From Anianabacter salinae (GTDB taxonomy: Bacteria > Pseudomonadota > Alphaproteobacteria > Rhodobacterales > Rhodobacteraceae), in contig NZ_JAHQZS010000002.1 of NCBI RefSeq assembly GCF_019061145.1, positions 372,001-436,000 on the forward strand: a stretch of 64,000 bases of DNA, written 5' to 3'. Shown here in pieces: positions 35,374 through 46,728 of this stretch. The position numbers and the translations under genes were made by a program. The notes beneath the pieces were generated by a model. The model saw only the letters and a program-made list of their open reading frames with translations. It made no database searches and was not told where the DNA came from. Each line of letters opens with the position of its first letter. Within the stretch, counting starts at the first letter, position 1.

Positions 35374-36756
35374 GTGGCTGACAGACTTCACACGATCAAC
35401 CCCGCGACCGGCGAGCCGATCAACAGTTACGATCTGATGTCGGACACCGAGGTGAACCGGACCATCGAGGCGGCACATGCGGCGTTCGGCACCTGGGGCG
35501 CCACCCCGGCAGCGGACCGCGCCAACGCAATCCGTTCTGTCGGCGCTGTCCTGCGCGAGCGCAAGGACGCACTTGCACGTCTGATGTCGCAGGAGATGGG
35601 CAAGCTGTTGTCGCAGTCCGAGCAAGAGATCGACCTGTGTGCCGCGATCTGCGACTGGACCGCCGAGACTGGCCCCAACGCTCTTGCGGACGAAGAGCGT
35701 GATCTAATGAACGGCGGCAAGGGCGTCATCGGCTACGCGCCGATCGGCGTGATCTACGGCATCCAGCCATGGAATTTCCCGGCGTATCAGGTCTTTCGCT
35801 ATGCCATCGCCAACCTGATGTCGGGGAACACGGTGCTTCTGAAACACGCCGAAAGCGTCACCGGATCGGCGCTGTTCCTGCAAGAGGTGTTCGACGCATC
35901 GGACCTGCCCAAGGATGCCTTCAAGGTGCTGCGGATCACCCACGAGCAATCGGATAACGTCATCGCGCATGATCTGGTGCGCGGCGTGACGCTGACCGGG
36001 TCGGAGCGCGCGGGCAAGCATGTCGGCGCCGAGGCGGGCAAGCATCTCAAGAAGTCGGTGCTCGAGCTTGGGTCGAACGACGCCTATCTCGTGCTGGAGG
36101 ACGCCGACATCGAAACCGCGGTCAAGCAAAGCGTCATGGGCCGGGTCTATAACAATGGCGAGACCTGCGTGGCGGCCAAACGCTTCATCGTGGTCGATGC
36201 CGTCTACGACCAGTTCAAGGAAGCGTTCGTCGCCGCCATGAACGACCTCAAGGCGGGCGATCCGATGGAGGGCGAGGCCGATATCGGCCCGATGGCGCGC
36301 GAGGACTTGCGCGATACGCTTCACCATCAGGTCCGGGCCTCTGTCGACAAGGGCGCCACGATCCTGTGCGGCGGCGAGATTCCGGACGGGCAGGGGTTCT
36401 ACTACCCCGCCACGGTTCTGGGCGATGTCGCGCCCGGGATGCCCGCCTATGACGACGAATTGTTCGGTCCCGTCGCCTCGCTGATCCGGGCGACGGACGC
36501 GAAAGACGCGATGCGCATCGCCAACGACAGCCGCTTCGGCCTCGGCGGCGGCATCTTTTCCAGGGACGAGGACGCTGCGGTCAAGCTGGCGATGGAGCAT
36601 TTCGACACCGGCATGGTGTTCGTCAACGGCTTCGGCCTCGCACAGCCCGACATGCCCTTTGGCGGCGTCAAGCATTCGGGCCACGGCCGCGAACACGGCG
36701 GTTTTGGCATGAAGGAGTTCGTGAACGTGAAGGCCGTCAATATCCTCGCGGCCTGA
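35374..36756 (+). CDS. NAD(P)-dependent succinate-semialdehyde dehydrogenase-type enzyme
   Basis: 460 residues of the aldehyde dehydrogenase family. Cofactor and active-site motifs: GVIYGIQPWNFPAYQVFR, LELGSNDAYLVLEDAD with the general base Glu, and NNGETCVAAKRF with the catalytic Cys. Length and sequence style match the shorter YneI/Sad group of succinate-semialdehyde dehydrogenases. I start at the GTG at 35374 because AGGAGAG lies 7 bases before it; the open frame runs further upstream without family match. Product would be succinate, from GABA, putrescine or similar. Substrate is inferred. Confidence 0.85.
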   Translation: MADRLHTINPATGEPINSYDLMSDTEVNRTIEAAHAAFGTWGATPAADRANAIRSVGAVLRERKDALARLMSQEMGKLLSQSEQEIDLCAAICDWTAETGPNALADEERDLMNGGKGVIGYAPIGVIYGIQPWNFPAYQVFRYAIANLMSGNTVLLKHAESVTGSALFLQEVFDASDLPKDAFKVLRITHEQSDNVIAHDLVRGVTLTGSERAGKHVGAEAGKHLKKSVLELGSNDAYLVLEDADIETAVKQSVMGRVYNNGETCVAAKRFIVVDAVYDQFKEAFVAAMNDLKAGDPMEGEADIGPMAREDLRDTLHHQVRASVDKGATILCGGEIPDGQGFYYPATVLGDVAPGMPAYDDELFGPVASLIRATDAKDAMRIANDSRFGLGGGIFSRDEDAAVKLAMEHFDTGMVFVNGFGLAQPDMPFGGVKHSGHGREHGGFGMKEFVNVKAVNILAA

Positions 36757-36770
36757 GCGTGGCGTCGTCT

Positions 36771-36798
36771 CGGCCCGGCACCCCGGAACGGGCCGGGG
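36771..36798. terminator. GC-rich hairpin between convergent genes
   Basis: CGGCCCG (36771-36777) and CGGGCCG (36789-36795) are perfect inverted arms; CCCCGG/CCGGGG offers an alternative pairing (36781-36798). It lies between the aldehyde dehydrogenase stop and the end of the NifU-like gene. No T-run, so only a weak call. Confidence 0.3.
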
Positions 36799-36822
36799 CG
36801 GCGTGCGCACTCAAGAGCAGGG

Positions 36823-37272
36823 TCAGGCGCAGGCGGCCTTTTCCGCCTCTGCCATTGCCTCTGCCGTCGCCTCCAGCGTCAACATGATCGACGCGTGGCG
36901 GTTCTTGTAGTCGCGGGCGGGAATCAGGACCTCAAGATCGCCGAAAGGCGCGCCAGGGGCGGGTCCGTCCGACTTGAGCATCGCCTTGAGATCGTCGCGC
37001 GCCTGTTCCACTTCGGCGCGGGTGCGCCCGATGATGCTGGCGCCGACGACCGAGGCCGAGGCCTGGCCCAGCGCGCAAGCCTTCACGTCCTGCCCAAAGC
37101 CGGTGATGCGCCCGTCCTCCATCACCACGTCCACCGTCACGGTCGATCCGCACAGCGGAGAGCGCTTCTTGACGGTCGCCTGCGGCGCCTCCAGCCGGTC
37201 CGTCAGCGGGATGTCGGTGGCCAGCGCAAGGATGCGGCCAGAATAGAGCTTGATGAGATCGGCGTCGCTCAT
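36823..37272 (-). CDS. NifU/SufU-like iron-sulfur scaffold protein
   Basis: 149 residues of the IscU/NifU N-terminal family. Cys41 (SPLCGSTVTVDV) and Cys66 (VKACALGQAS) are conserved, but the third scaffold cysteine is replaced: the RxxC position reads R-H-A-S (Ser128). A cysteine at 148, next to the end, is not in a family position. Thus it may not act as a classic cluster scaffold. The ATG at 37272 is preferred over an upstream in-frame start. Divergent from hisI with 64 bases between. Confidence 0.8.
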   Translation of the reverse strand: MSDADLIKLYSGRILALATDIPLTDRLEAPQATVKKRSPLCGSTVTVDVVMEDGRITGFGQDVKACALGQASASVVGASIIGRTRAEVEQARDDLKAMLKSDGPAPGAPFGDLEVLIPARDYKNRHASIMLTLEATAEAMAEAEKAACA

Positions 37273-37336
37273 GGCTTTCCTCTCCGGTTCCTGACGCCTA
37301 GATAGGCGCGGACATGCCATTGGGAAAGACTGTGCC

Positions 37337-37696
37337 ATGAGCTTCGATGCCGCAACCCTGCGCTACAACGATCAAGGTCTCGTTCCCGTGATCGCGCAGG
37401 ATCATGCCACCGGAGAGGTGCTGATGATGGCCTGGATGAACGCCGAGGCGGTGACGCGCACGCTTGACACGGGCCGCGTCACATATTGGTCGCGTTCGCG
37501 GCAGGCCTTCTGGATCAAGGGCGAAACCTCGGGGAATGTGCAGGAGCTGGTGGATTTGCGCGTCGATTGCGACCGCGACTGCGTTCTGGTCACCGTGCGC
37601 CAGACCGGCCCGGCCTGCCACACCGGGCGGCGCACATGCTTCTACACCGCGGTGCGCGGCGGCGATGAGGTCGAGTTGATGGCGCCGGACGCCTGA
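37337..37696 (+). CDS. hisI: Phosphoribosyl-AMP cyclohydrolase
   Basis: 119 residues, the size of stand-alone HisI without the HisE domain. Motifs MMAWMNAEAVTRTLDTGRVTYWSRSRQAFWIKGETSGN and the metal/zinc region VDCDRDCVLVTVRQTGPACHTGRRTCFY are complete. It opens the ring of phosphoribosyl-AMP, the third step of histidine biosynthesis. No other his genes are adjacent, which is common for hisI in alphaproteobacteria. Confidence 0.95.
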   Translation: MSFDAATLRYNDQGLVPVIAQDHATGEVLMMAWMNAEAVTRTLDTGRVTYWSRSRQAFWIKGETSGNVQELVDLRVDCDRDCVLVTVRQTGPACHTGRRTCFYTAVRGGDEVELMAPDA

Positions 37697-37770
37697 TCGC
37701 AAATCCTTTGACGGACGGGCCCTGTGCTGCCATCCTGGCGCACTTTCCCTCGAAATGAAGGGGCTGCACC

Positions 37771-38376
37771 GTGACGGGTTTGTTCAAGGCACTGACCGTG
37801 GCCCTTGCTCTGTTCGCGGCCTGCCTTGCTGCCCCAGCGCGGGCCGACACCTTGTTCCTGTCTGGCGTGGTGCAGGACCTTGATGGCAGGCCCTTGCCGC
37901 GCCTTTCCGTCAGGGTGGTGCTTGGCAGCGATCCCGCGCCACGCCGTCCCGGCGCAGGGCGCATGATCGTCACCGATGCGCAGGGCCGCTTCACGGTGCA
38001 ATCTGACGTTTCCCTGACATCGCGGCGGATCAGGCTGGACAATCCGTTCGTGCGGCACCCCTCGCAGCTACTGGAGATCGGGTTCGAGATGGACCTTCTC
38101 GGGCAGCCCGCGCTGCACTGGACCGAACTGGATTTCATCGACGGGCAGGGGCCGCTGCGCGGGATGTCGTCGTTCGTCGCAGGCAAGGACGGCGCTTTCG
38201 ATGTGCCCCTCGACTTCCACGCCAGCGAGCACGCCTGGTCGATCCCGGGCGATCCGAGGGGCTTTCGCCTCAGCGATGTCGGGACGGATGTGCGTGTCGA
38301 GACATGGGACGACGGCACACCGGGGCGGCTTGAGCTGGGGCTGGTCGTCGTTCACCAGCGCTTCGAGATCAGGTGA
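37771..38376 (+). CDS. Exported protein with carboxypeptidase-regulatory-like fold
   Basis: 201 residues from a GTG with AAGGGG upstream. A clear signal peptide (LFKALTVALALFAACLAAPARA) is followed by SGVVQDLDGRPLPRLSVRVVLG and MIVTDAQGRFTVQSD, the pattern of carboxypeptidase-regulatory or intradiol-dioxygenase-like beta-sandwiches. No dioxygenase iron ligands (two Tyr, two His) can be lined up, so I do not call it an enzyme. Function unknown; probably periplasmic. Converges on gluQ. Confidence 0.72.
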   Translation: MTGLFKALTVALALFAACLAAPARADTLFLSGVVQDLDGRPLPRLSVRVVLGSDPAPRRPGAGRMIVTDAQGRFTVQSDVSLTSRRIRLDNPFVRHPSQLLEIGFEMDLLGQPALHWTELDFIDGQGPLRGMSSFVAGKDGAFDVPLDFHASEHAWSIPGDPRGFRLSDVGTDVRVETWDDGTPGRLELGLVVVHQRFEIR

Positions 38377-38394
38377 GCCTGGCTGGCCGCGCCG

Positions 38395-39261
38395 TCAGGC
38401 CCCGACCATCGCCCGGATGTCCTGCGGCGATGCGCCCTCGTCGCGGTAGAGCCTGATTGCACGGGCGTCGTCGCGCTTGGCCAGGCGTTTGCCGTGATCG
38501 TCGCGGATCAGGCGGTGGTGATGGAAGCTTGGCGTGGGCAGGCCCAGTAGGCTTTGCAGCACCACATGGATCGCCGTCGCCTCGAACAGATCGCGCCCGC
38601 GCACCACATGGCTGACGTCCTGCGCCGCGTCGTCCAGCACCACCGACAGATGATAGGACGTGCCCATCTCGCGGCGCGACAGCACCACGTCGCCGACGCG
38701 GTCGATCACCGTTTGCGGCGGGATATGGACCGTGCCGGTCTCGCCATCCGGCTCGGCGCCGGTCTCGTGCCAACTCACACCCTCGGGAGCCACCTTGGCC
38801 ACTGCCCGCGCCATGTCGAGCCGCAAGGCGGCATCGGTCGGCGCCGGGCCGCCGGTGTCGCGCCGCCCGCGGCAGGTGCCGGGATAGACGATGCCGTCAG
38901 GGCCGGTCAGCGGCGCGCCTTCCTGCGGGGCGCTGGCGGCCTCCAGAATGTCGCGGCGGGTGCAGGTGCAGGCGTACAGCCAACCCTCTGTCCAGAGCCG
39001 GTCAAGAGCGGCGCGGTAGACGGCCAAGCGATCCGACTGGCGCATCACCGGCGCCTCCCACCTCAGGCCGAGCCATGCGAGATCGTCGAAGATCGCGGTT
39101 TCCCATTCGGGGCGGGCGCGCTGGCGGTCGATATCCTCGATCCGCAGCAGGAACCGCCCGTCTGCGGCGCGGGCCATGTCATGGGCCAGTATCGCGGAAT
39201 AGGCATGACCGAGGTGCAGCGGCCCGGTCGGCGAGGGCGCGAACCGGGTCGTGAACGTCAC
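38395..39261 (-). CDS. gluQ: Glutamyl-Q tRNA(Asp) synthetase
   Basis: 288 residues, a glutamyl-tRNA synthetase catalytic domain without anticodon-binding part. The HIGH-type motif is in FAPSPTGPLHLGHAYSA and the KMSKS-type loop in KRLAKRDDARAIR. Zinc ligands fit CTCTRRD and YPGTC. It attaches glutamate to queuosine in tRNA-Asp. The start is a GTG at 39261 that overlaps the stop of the upstream methyltransferase gene (GTGA); this coupling decides the start over the longer open frame. Confidence 0.92.
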   Translation of the reverse strand: MTFTTRFAPSPTGPLHLGHAYSAILAHDMARAADGRFLLRIEDIDRQRARPEWETAIFDDLAWLGLRWEAPVMRQSDRLAVYRAALDRLWTEGWLYACTCTRRDILEAASAPQEGAPLTGPDGIVYPGTCRGRRDTGGPAPTDAALRLDMARAVAKVAPEGVSWHETGAEPDGETGTVHIPPQTVIDRVGDVVLSRREMGTSYHLSVVLDDAAQDVSHVVRGRDLFEATAIHVVLQSLLGLPTPSFHHHRLIRDDHGKRLAKRDDARAIRLYRDEGASPQDIRAMVGA

Positions 39262-39872
39262 AGCTTTTCGAGAACGTAGACCGTCGCGCCAAGGTCGATG
39301 CCCGGAACATGCTCGCCGTGTTCCTGGAACAGGATCTTCGCCTTGCCGCTCTTGATGCAGTTGGACAGCTTGTCGGTGTAGCTTTCGTCCTGCAGCGTGT
39401 GGTCGTTGAATGAAAACGCCAGAAGCCCGCCGGGCGCAAGAATACCCATCAGCTTGTCGAAGACCGAGGCCGGGGCGGCGCCCGCGCCGATCACCCCCGC
39501 TGCAGCGACGGCGGCATAATCGCCCTGCATGCACGGCATCTTGGCGCCGTTTCCGACCTGCCGCAGCTTTCGGTAGACGCCTTTTTCGTGCGCTTCTTCC
39601 AGCATCTCGGACGACAGGTCGGCGCCGTCGATGCGGGTGAACCCTTCCGCCTTCAAAGCGGTGCCCGACAGCCCGGTGCCGCAGCCGAAGTCGAGGATCG
39701 GCAGCGACTTGTCGTCGAGGTGCTTCGCCAACGCCTTGGCGACCCGCTCGGGCGTCACATAGCCATGCTCCTGCAGATCGGCGTCGTACTTGCCCGCCCA
39801 GTCGTCATAGAGCGCGCGGGTCTCTTCGGCGGTGTCCGCCGCATAGACCTTGTCGAAATAGCTCTTGGCCAT
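39258..39872 (-). CDS. Class I SAM-dependent methyltransferase
   Basis: 204 residues. SAM-binding motif I is LPILDFGCGTGLSG (about 63-76), followed by IDGADLSSEMLEEA and a late FNDHTLQDESY segment, as in the UbiE/TPR-type Williams-Beuren (WBSCR27-like) methyltransferases. Substrate unknown. The sequence between is Ala-rich (AAVAAAGVIGAGAAP). It lies 23 bases after trmFO and overlaps gluQ, so tRNA modification is suggested by context, although nothing in the sequence proves it. Confidence 0.82.
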   Translation of the reverse strand: MAKSYFDKVYAADTAEETRALYDDWAGKYDADLQEHGYVTPERVAKALAKHLDDKSLPILDFGCGTGLSGTALKAEGFTRIDGADLSSEMLEEAHEKGVYRKLRQVGNGAKMPCMQGDYAAVAAAGVIGAGAAPASVFDKLMGILAPGGLLAFSFNDHTLQDESYTDKLSNCIKSGKAKILFQEHGEHVPGIDLGATVYVLEKL

Positions 39873-39895
39873 GGAACGTCTCCGGGATGCGGATA

Positions 39896-41251
39896 TCAAG
39901 CGGCGTCGTCCTGCCGGGATTGGGCAAGCCAGTCCTGCCACGCTGCCTTGGCGCGGTCGGTGTAGGCCTTGTAGCGCGCGGGGCGATTGCGGCGCCCGCC
40001 CTTGAGGTCAACGGGCGGGAACAGGCCGAAGTTCACGTTCATCGGCTGGAACGTCTTGGCATCCGCGCCGCCGGTGATGTGGGTCACAAGCGCGCCGGTG
40101 GCCGTTTCGGGTGGCGGCGGCGTGACGGGCAGGCCCAGGATCTCGCCCGCAGCCATCCGGCCCGCCAGAAGGCCCATCGCGGCCGATTCGACATAGCCCT
40201 CGACCCCGGTGATCTGTCCGGCAAAGCGGATATGCGGCTTTGAGCGCAGGCGCATCGCACCGTCCAGCAGCGTCGGGGAATTGAGGAACGTGTTGCGGTG
40301 GATGCCGCCCAGCCGCGCGAAGCTTGCGTTCTCCAGCCCGGGAATGGTGCGCAGAACCTCGGTTTGCGCGCCGTATTTCATCTTGGTCTGGAAGCCGACG
40401 ATGTTGAACAGCGTGCCCAGCTTGTTGTCGCGGCGCAGCTGAACGATGGCGTGCGCCTTGATGTCGGGCTGATGCGGGTTGGTCAGGCCGACAGGTTTCA
40501 TTGGGCCGTGGCGCAGGGTTTCGCGGCCGCGTTCGGCCATCACCTCGATCGGCAGGCAGCCGTCGAAATATCCGGCAGTCTCGCCTTCGTGGAATTCGGT
40601 CTTGTCGGCGGCCAGCAGCGCGTCGATGAACGCCTCGTACTGGCCCTTGTCCATCGGGCAGTTGAGGTAGGCGGTGCGCTCTTCCTCGGTCTCGCCCTTG
40701 TCATAGCGCGACTGCATCCACGCCTTCGACATGTCGATGCTGTCGGCATAGACGATGGGCGCGATGGCGTCGAAGAAGGCCAGCGCCTCGGTTCCGGTCT
40801 CGGCGCGGATCGCTTCGGCCAGCGCGCCAGATGTCAGGGGGCCGGTGGCGATGATCCAGTGGCCGCTGTCGGGCAGCGCGTTGATCTCTCCCGCCTCGAC
40901 GCTGATGCGCGGATGCGCGCGCAGCCGTTCGGTCACGCCTTCGGCAAAGGCGTCGCGGTCCACCGCCAGCGCGCCGCCTGCGGGCAGCTTGTGGCGCGTC
41001 GCCATTTCCATCAGAAGGCCGTCCGCCGCGCGCATTTCCCAATGCAAGAGGCCCACGGCGTTCTGTTCGTCGTCGTCCGAGCGGAACGAGTTGGAACACA
41101 CCATCTCGGCGAACTGGCCGGTCTGGTGCGCGAAGGTGCCGACCTCGGGGCGCATTTCGTGCAGCACGACATCGACGCCCATTTGCGCCGCTTGCCAGGC
41201 CGCTTCGGACCCGGCCATGCCGCCGCCGACAATGTGAAGCTTTTCAGACAT
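39896..41251 (-). CDS. trmFO: Folate-dependent tRNA (uracil-54-C5)-methyltransferase
   Basis: 451 residues. FAD-binding [18 protein letters not shown] at the N-terminus, [11 protein letters not shown] and the [13 protein letters not shown] segment typical of TrmFO. It makes 5-methyluridine at position 54 of tRNA using methylenetetrahydrofolate and FADH2. In-frame ATGs exist at 41299, 41281, 41260 and 41251. The first lies inside a terminator hairpin of the upstream gene, so the start must be 41260 or 41251; neither has a good ribosome-binding site. First gene of trmFO-methyltransferase-gluQ, a tRNA-modification group. Confidence 0.92.
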   Translation of the reverse strand: MSEKLHIVGGGMAGSEAAWQAAQMGVDVVLHEMRPEVGTFAHQTGQFAEMVCSNSFRSDDDEQNAVGLLHWEMRAADGLLMEMATRHKLPAGGALAVDRDAFAEGVTERLRAHPRISVEAGEINALPDSGHWIIATGPLTSGALAEAIRAETGTEALAFFDAIAPIVYADSIDMSKAWMQSRYDKGETEEERTAYLNCPMDKGQYEAFIDALLAADKTEFHEGETAGYFDGCLPIEVMAERGRETLRHGPMKPVGLTNPHQPDIKAHAIVQLRRDNKLGTLFNIVGFQTKMKYGAQTEVLRTIPGLENASFARLGGIHRNTFLNSPTLLDGAMRLRSKPHIRFAGQITGVEGYVESAAMGLLAGRMAAGEILGLPVTPPPPETATGALVTHITGGADAKTFQPMNVNFGLFPPVDLKGGRRNRPARYKAYTDRAKAAWQDWLAQSRQDDAA

Positions 41252-41282
41252 GGCGGTCATGTAGCGGTCTGCCCCGCCCATG

Positions 41283-41311
41283 AAAAGGGGAAGACGCATC
41301 GCGCCTTCCCC
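41283..41311 (-). terminator. Rho-independent terminator of the doxX gene
   Basis: On the minus strand GGGGAAG (41311-41305), an 11-base loop, CTTCCCC (41293-41287), then TTTTC. It follows the doxX stop (41342) and precedes the trmFO start, isolating the two genes. Confidence 0.7.
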
Positions 41312-41341
41312 GATTTCGGATAGGTGGCGGATCAGGCCAGA

Positions 41342-41749
41342 TCAGGCCAGGGCGTTGCCGCGCGAGCCTCCAAGCATCCGGTCGACCGAGAATGCGCCTG
41401 CGCCCGTAACGAACAGCGCAAGGTAACCGCCTGCAAGGCCAAGGTTCTTCAGGAAGCTGGTCATCTGCATCTGGTCAGCGGGGACGAAGTGATACAGCGC
41501 GCCCGACAGGACACAGAAGGCGGCGAGGCCAAGCGCCACCCAGCGGGTCTGGAAACCCGCGATCAGGGCGATGCCGCCGAGAATCTCGAACAGGACGACG
41601 GGCCAGGCCAGAGCGGCGGGAACGCCGCCCGAGGCCATGTAGCCTGCAAAGCCCTGAACATCGGCCAGTTTGCCGAAGCCTGCGACGATGAACAGAAGGC
41701 CGAGCAGGATGCGGGCGGCCAGAAGAATCAGGTTGGTGGATTGGGTCAT
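41342..41749 (-). CDS. DoxX-family membrane protein
   Basis: 135 residues with four hydrophobic segments (about 6-24, 47-64, 71-88, 103-120) and the DoxX pattern LLLGLLFIVAGFGKL and PVVLFEILGGIALI. The family's role is unsettled: links to thiosulfate:quinone oxidation, oxidative-stress complexes and redox homeostasis are reported for different members. GGAGA lies before the ATG at 41749; an ATG 12 bases further upstream is the alternative. It ends with its own terminator. Confidence 0.82.
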   Translation of the reverse strand: MTQSTNLILLAARILLGLLFIVAGFGKLADVQGFAGYMASGGVPAALAWPVVLFEILGGIALIAGFQTRWVALGLAAFCVLSGALYHFVPADQMQMTSFLKNLGLAGGYLALFVTGAGAFSVDRMLGGSRGNALA

Positions 41750-41852
41750 GTGCGTCTCCATCGACGGGTTATGCGATGGGGGTCAGCTAGACTTGTGCGT
41801 GAGGGCGTGAAAGGGCCGAATTTTCACAGGCTCTGTGCGGAAAAGCGAAGTT

Positions 41853-41874
41853 GGCCGGGTCCGAAGACCCGGCC
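41853..41874 (-). terminator. UUCG-type hairpin downstream of the 206-residue membrane protein gene
   Basis: GGCCGGGTC and GACCCGGCC form a perfect 9-bp stem; read on the minus strand the loop is TTCG, a very stable tetraloop, followed by AACTTCGCTTTT. It ends about 90 bases after the stop at 41963. The rest of the 213-base gap to doxX holds no gene that I can support. Confidence 0.5.
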
Positions 41875-41962
41875 TGTCCGCCGCCGCCATGAGTGAACTG
41901 CTGAGCTGGACACTTCCCGAGGTTCAAAGCGGGCAGCAGCGGAGTGGGTGTGAACGCGGCGC

Positions 41963-42583
41963 TCAGGCGGTGCCGGGCCGCGTTCGGATCGGTTGCGTAT
42001 CTTCCCACAGGTCGTGGAACAGGTTGGAAATCTCGCCCCGCTCAAGCTGCGGCTGGGCGTCCTTTTCCTCGACTTCGTCATCGTCCTCGACCTCTGCCAG
42101 CAGCGAGGCGGGCAGGCCGGACGTGTCCAGCTTGACCCTGCGCGGCGTCACGGCAGGTCGTTTGCCGAAGATCGCGGTCAGATCCAGGATCACCGGGCGG
42201 GCGGTCAGCGCGATCATCAGAAGCGCGCCGATCAGCGACACCTCGCGCCAGAGCGATTCCAGGCTGTCACCCGACCATGTGCTGCCAAAGTGAATGCCTG
42301 CAGAGGCCATGGTGAAGACGATCAGGAACAGCGCCGCCGGGCGGACGAACCGCGCCAGCATGATCAGCGACGCGGCAAGGATCACCAGAAGCTGCAGGCT
42401 TTGCGAGGCAAAGCTGTTCAGGTGACCGGGAATGAGAAAGGTATAGAGAACAGGGTCCTCGATCAGACACAGACCGACAACAACGAAATACGAGGAAATC
42501 AGAAGGCGGGTTGCAAGCAGCGCGGACCGCGACGTGCAGACGTCGCCATTGTGCGCAACCGGAGCAGGGCGGGCAGCAGACAT
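41963..42583 (-). CDS. Four-helix membrane protein with acidic tail
   Basis: 206 residues. Four hydrophobic segments: LLATRLLISSYFVVVGLCLI, LQLLVILAASLIMLARFV, AALFLIVFTMASAGIHF and SLIGALLMIALTARPVIL, followed by a cytoplasmic-looking tail with an acidic run (EVEDDDEVEEKD). The N-terminal layout resembles DoxX-type proteins, which fits the DoxX gene downstream, but I cannot confirm membership. The ATG at 42583 has a weak GGGA site. Located between gyrA and doxX, same strand. Confidence 0.7.
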   Translation of the reverse strand: MSAARPAPVAHNGDVCTSRSALLATRLLISSYFVVVGLCLIEDPVLYTFLIPGHLNSFASQSLQLLVILAASLIMLARFVRPAALFLIVFTMASAGIHFGSTWSGDSLESLWREVSLIGALLMIALTARPVILDLTAIFGKRPAVTPRRVKLDTSGLPASLLAEVEDDDEVEEKDAQPQLERGEISNLFHDLWEDTQPIRTRPGTA

Positions 42584-42670
42584 GATTTTGTCCCGTCGTC
42601 GTAGCGCCCCCACACCTGACCTCGACAATTCACTCCAGCACCAAGGCCGGATGGTGGCCCGAAAATGGCA

Positions 42671-42695
42671 AAAGCGGGGCTTTTAACCCCGCTTT
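42671..42695 (-). terminator. Terminator of gyrA
   Basis: AAAGCGGGG and CCCCGCTTT pair over a 7-base loop; on the minus strand the stem is followed by TGCCATTTTC. It starts 38 bases after the gyrA stop. Confidence 0.65.
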
Positions 42696-42732
42696 AACCA
42701 AACTTCCGAGATGTCTTTGCCACGATGGGCGG

Positions 42733-45507
<2,775 letters not shown>

Positions 45508-45704
45508 GTTTCGGCTCGTCCTTGTCGCGCGCTCTATATCTTGTTGTAGCGCAGTCTATCGCATCCTTCATATGGGATACAATCCTTGCCCGGAAATGCG
45601 GCAAGCAGCCACCGGGCGGGAGTGCCAACATACTGTTTTTGTTGAAAACTAAAACGGTTGGCGCATGATTTCCCGACAGGTAACAGCAAACAGGCTCAAC
45701 CGCC

Positions 45705-45986
45705 ATGACCGAAACCGAAATGCTTCTCAAGGGATACGGGCTGACCACGGCAGAGGTGTTCTACCGGATGCCCGACTATCGCAACGTGTTGAACACCTTT
45801 GTCTGGCAGGACTACGACACCGCGCCGGACCACCCCAAGCTGTTCGGCTTCATCGAATACTGGCAGGACAGGATCGAGGGGCCGCTGCATTCGGTTCGTT
45901 TCGTACACCGCAAGATGCTGGCCCCGACCGAGTGGCGGCAGGTTGTCGGCGAATACACCGTCGAGGGCGGGTTGAAACTGCATTGA
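45705..45986 (+). CDS. usg: Usg family protein
   Basis: 93 residues matching the small Usg proteins of alphaproteobacteria (LLKGYGLTTAEVFYRMPDYRNVLNTFVWQDYD is the diagnostic stretch, then HPKLFGFIEYWQDRIEGPLHSV). The name comes from the open frame upstream of trpF in some species; a molecular function is not established. Here it is not near trp genes. The preceding 197 bases back to gyrA carry both promoters but no further gene. Confidence 0.87.
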   Translation: MTETEMLLKGYGLTTAEVFYRMPDYRNVLNTFVWQDYDTAPDHPKLFGFIEYWQDRIEGPLHSVRFVHRKMLAPTEWRQVVGEYTVEGGLKLH

Positions 45987-46064
45987 AGCGGAATTGACGT
46001 CGGGAACCTTTGACGCGTCGCCCGTGTTGGCTGCCTGAACAACATCCCGTCAGGAGGGGACAGC

Positions 46065-46388
46065 ATGGCAAAGCCAACCACGACGACCGATCAGAACGTG
46101 ACCGTCGAAGACCTCAAGGCGCAGCTCGACACGCTGCGCAAGGACATCGCCGATCTGGGCAAGACCGTCGGCACCTATGGCCGCGAAAGCGCCGAGGGTG
46201 CCCGCACCCGCGCCCGGAGCGAAGCCGAGCGCCTGCGCGCCACCGGTGAGCGGCAGGCCCGCGAGATGCAGGGCTATGCCGAGGATCTTTCGCACACCGC
46301 CGCCGAACAGATCCGGCAGCAGCCGCTTGCGGCAATGGGCGTCGCGGCCGGTCTCGGCTTTCTCGCCGGCATGCTGACGCGCCGGTGA
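46065..46388 (+). CDS. DUF883 (ElaB/YqjD-like) membrane-anchored protein
   Basis: 107 residues. A long charged amphipathic helix (about 15-85, rich in Arg, Glu, Ala) is followed by a C-terminal glycine-zipper-like anchor (LAAMGVAAGLGFLAGMLTRR), the ElaB/YqjD layout. In E. coli YqjD ties ribosomes to the membrane in stationary phase and ElaB is stress-induced; the same is plausible. AGGAGGGG precedes the ATG. First of three closely packed genes. Confidence 0.85.
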   Translation: MAKPTTTTDQNVTVEDLKAQLDTLRKDIADLGKTVGTYGRESAEGARTRARSEAERLRATGERQAREMQGYAEDLSHTAAEQIRQQPLAAMGVAAGLGFLAGMLTRR

Positions 46389-46392
46389 CTTC

Positions 46393-46728
46393 ATGATCGA
46401 CGCCTATGTCCGAAAGGCCCAAGGTGCCGCGCGCCGCGCGGCGCTGTCGGTTTTCGCATGCGTGCTGATGCTGGTCGGTGTAATCTTTCTGGGGGTCGCC
46501 GCATGGCTTGTGCTGGTCGAGTTGCGCGATCCGACATTTGCCGCTCTGGTGATGGGCGGTGTATTCGTCGGCCTCGGCCTTGTCGTCCTGGGGATCACGT
46601 CGATGTTGAAACCACGCGTCCCGGTCGCCGCACCTCCGCCCACGAACGCTGTCACGCTGGCCGCGCTGATCGAGGCGTTCACCCTGGGTCTGGGGGCGGC
46701 GCGATCCCGCGGTCGACGTGACACCTGA
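46393..46728 (+). CDS. Phage-holin-superfamily III-like small membrane protein
   Basis: 111 residues with two hydrophobic helices (about 20-42 and 49-67), then a Pro-rich linker and a basic C-terminus (ARSRGRRD). This resembles the DUF1469/holin-X proteins that often accompany DUF883/YqjD genes (YqjDE pair). The name holin reflects superfamily only; no phage context exists. Starts 4 bases after the DUF883 stop and overlaps the next gene by 11 bases. Confidence 0.75.
   Translation: MIDAYVRKAQGAARRAALSVFACVLMLVGVIFLGVAAWLVLVELRDPTFAALVMGGVFVGLGLVVLGITSMLKPRVPVAAPPPTNAVTLAALIEAFTLGLGAARSRGRRDT

Noticed and set aside
37771-38376. Intradiol ring-cleavage dioxygenase
   Set aside because: The beta-sandwich resemblance exists, but the Tyr/His iron ligands cannot be found and a signal peptide is present.
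46393-46728. Prophage holin
   Set aside because: Only superfamily likeness; it pairs with a DUF883 gene as in YqjDE and no phage genes are near.
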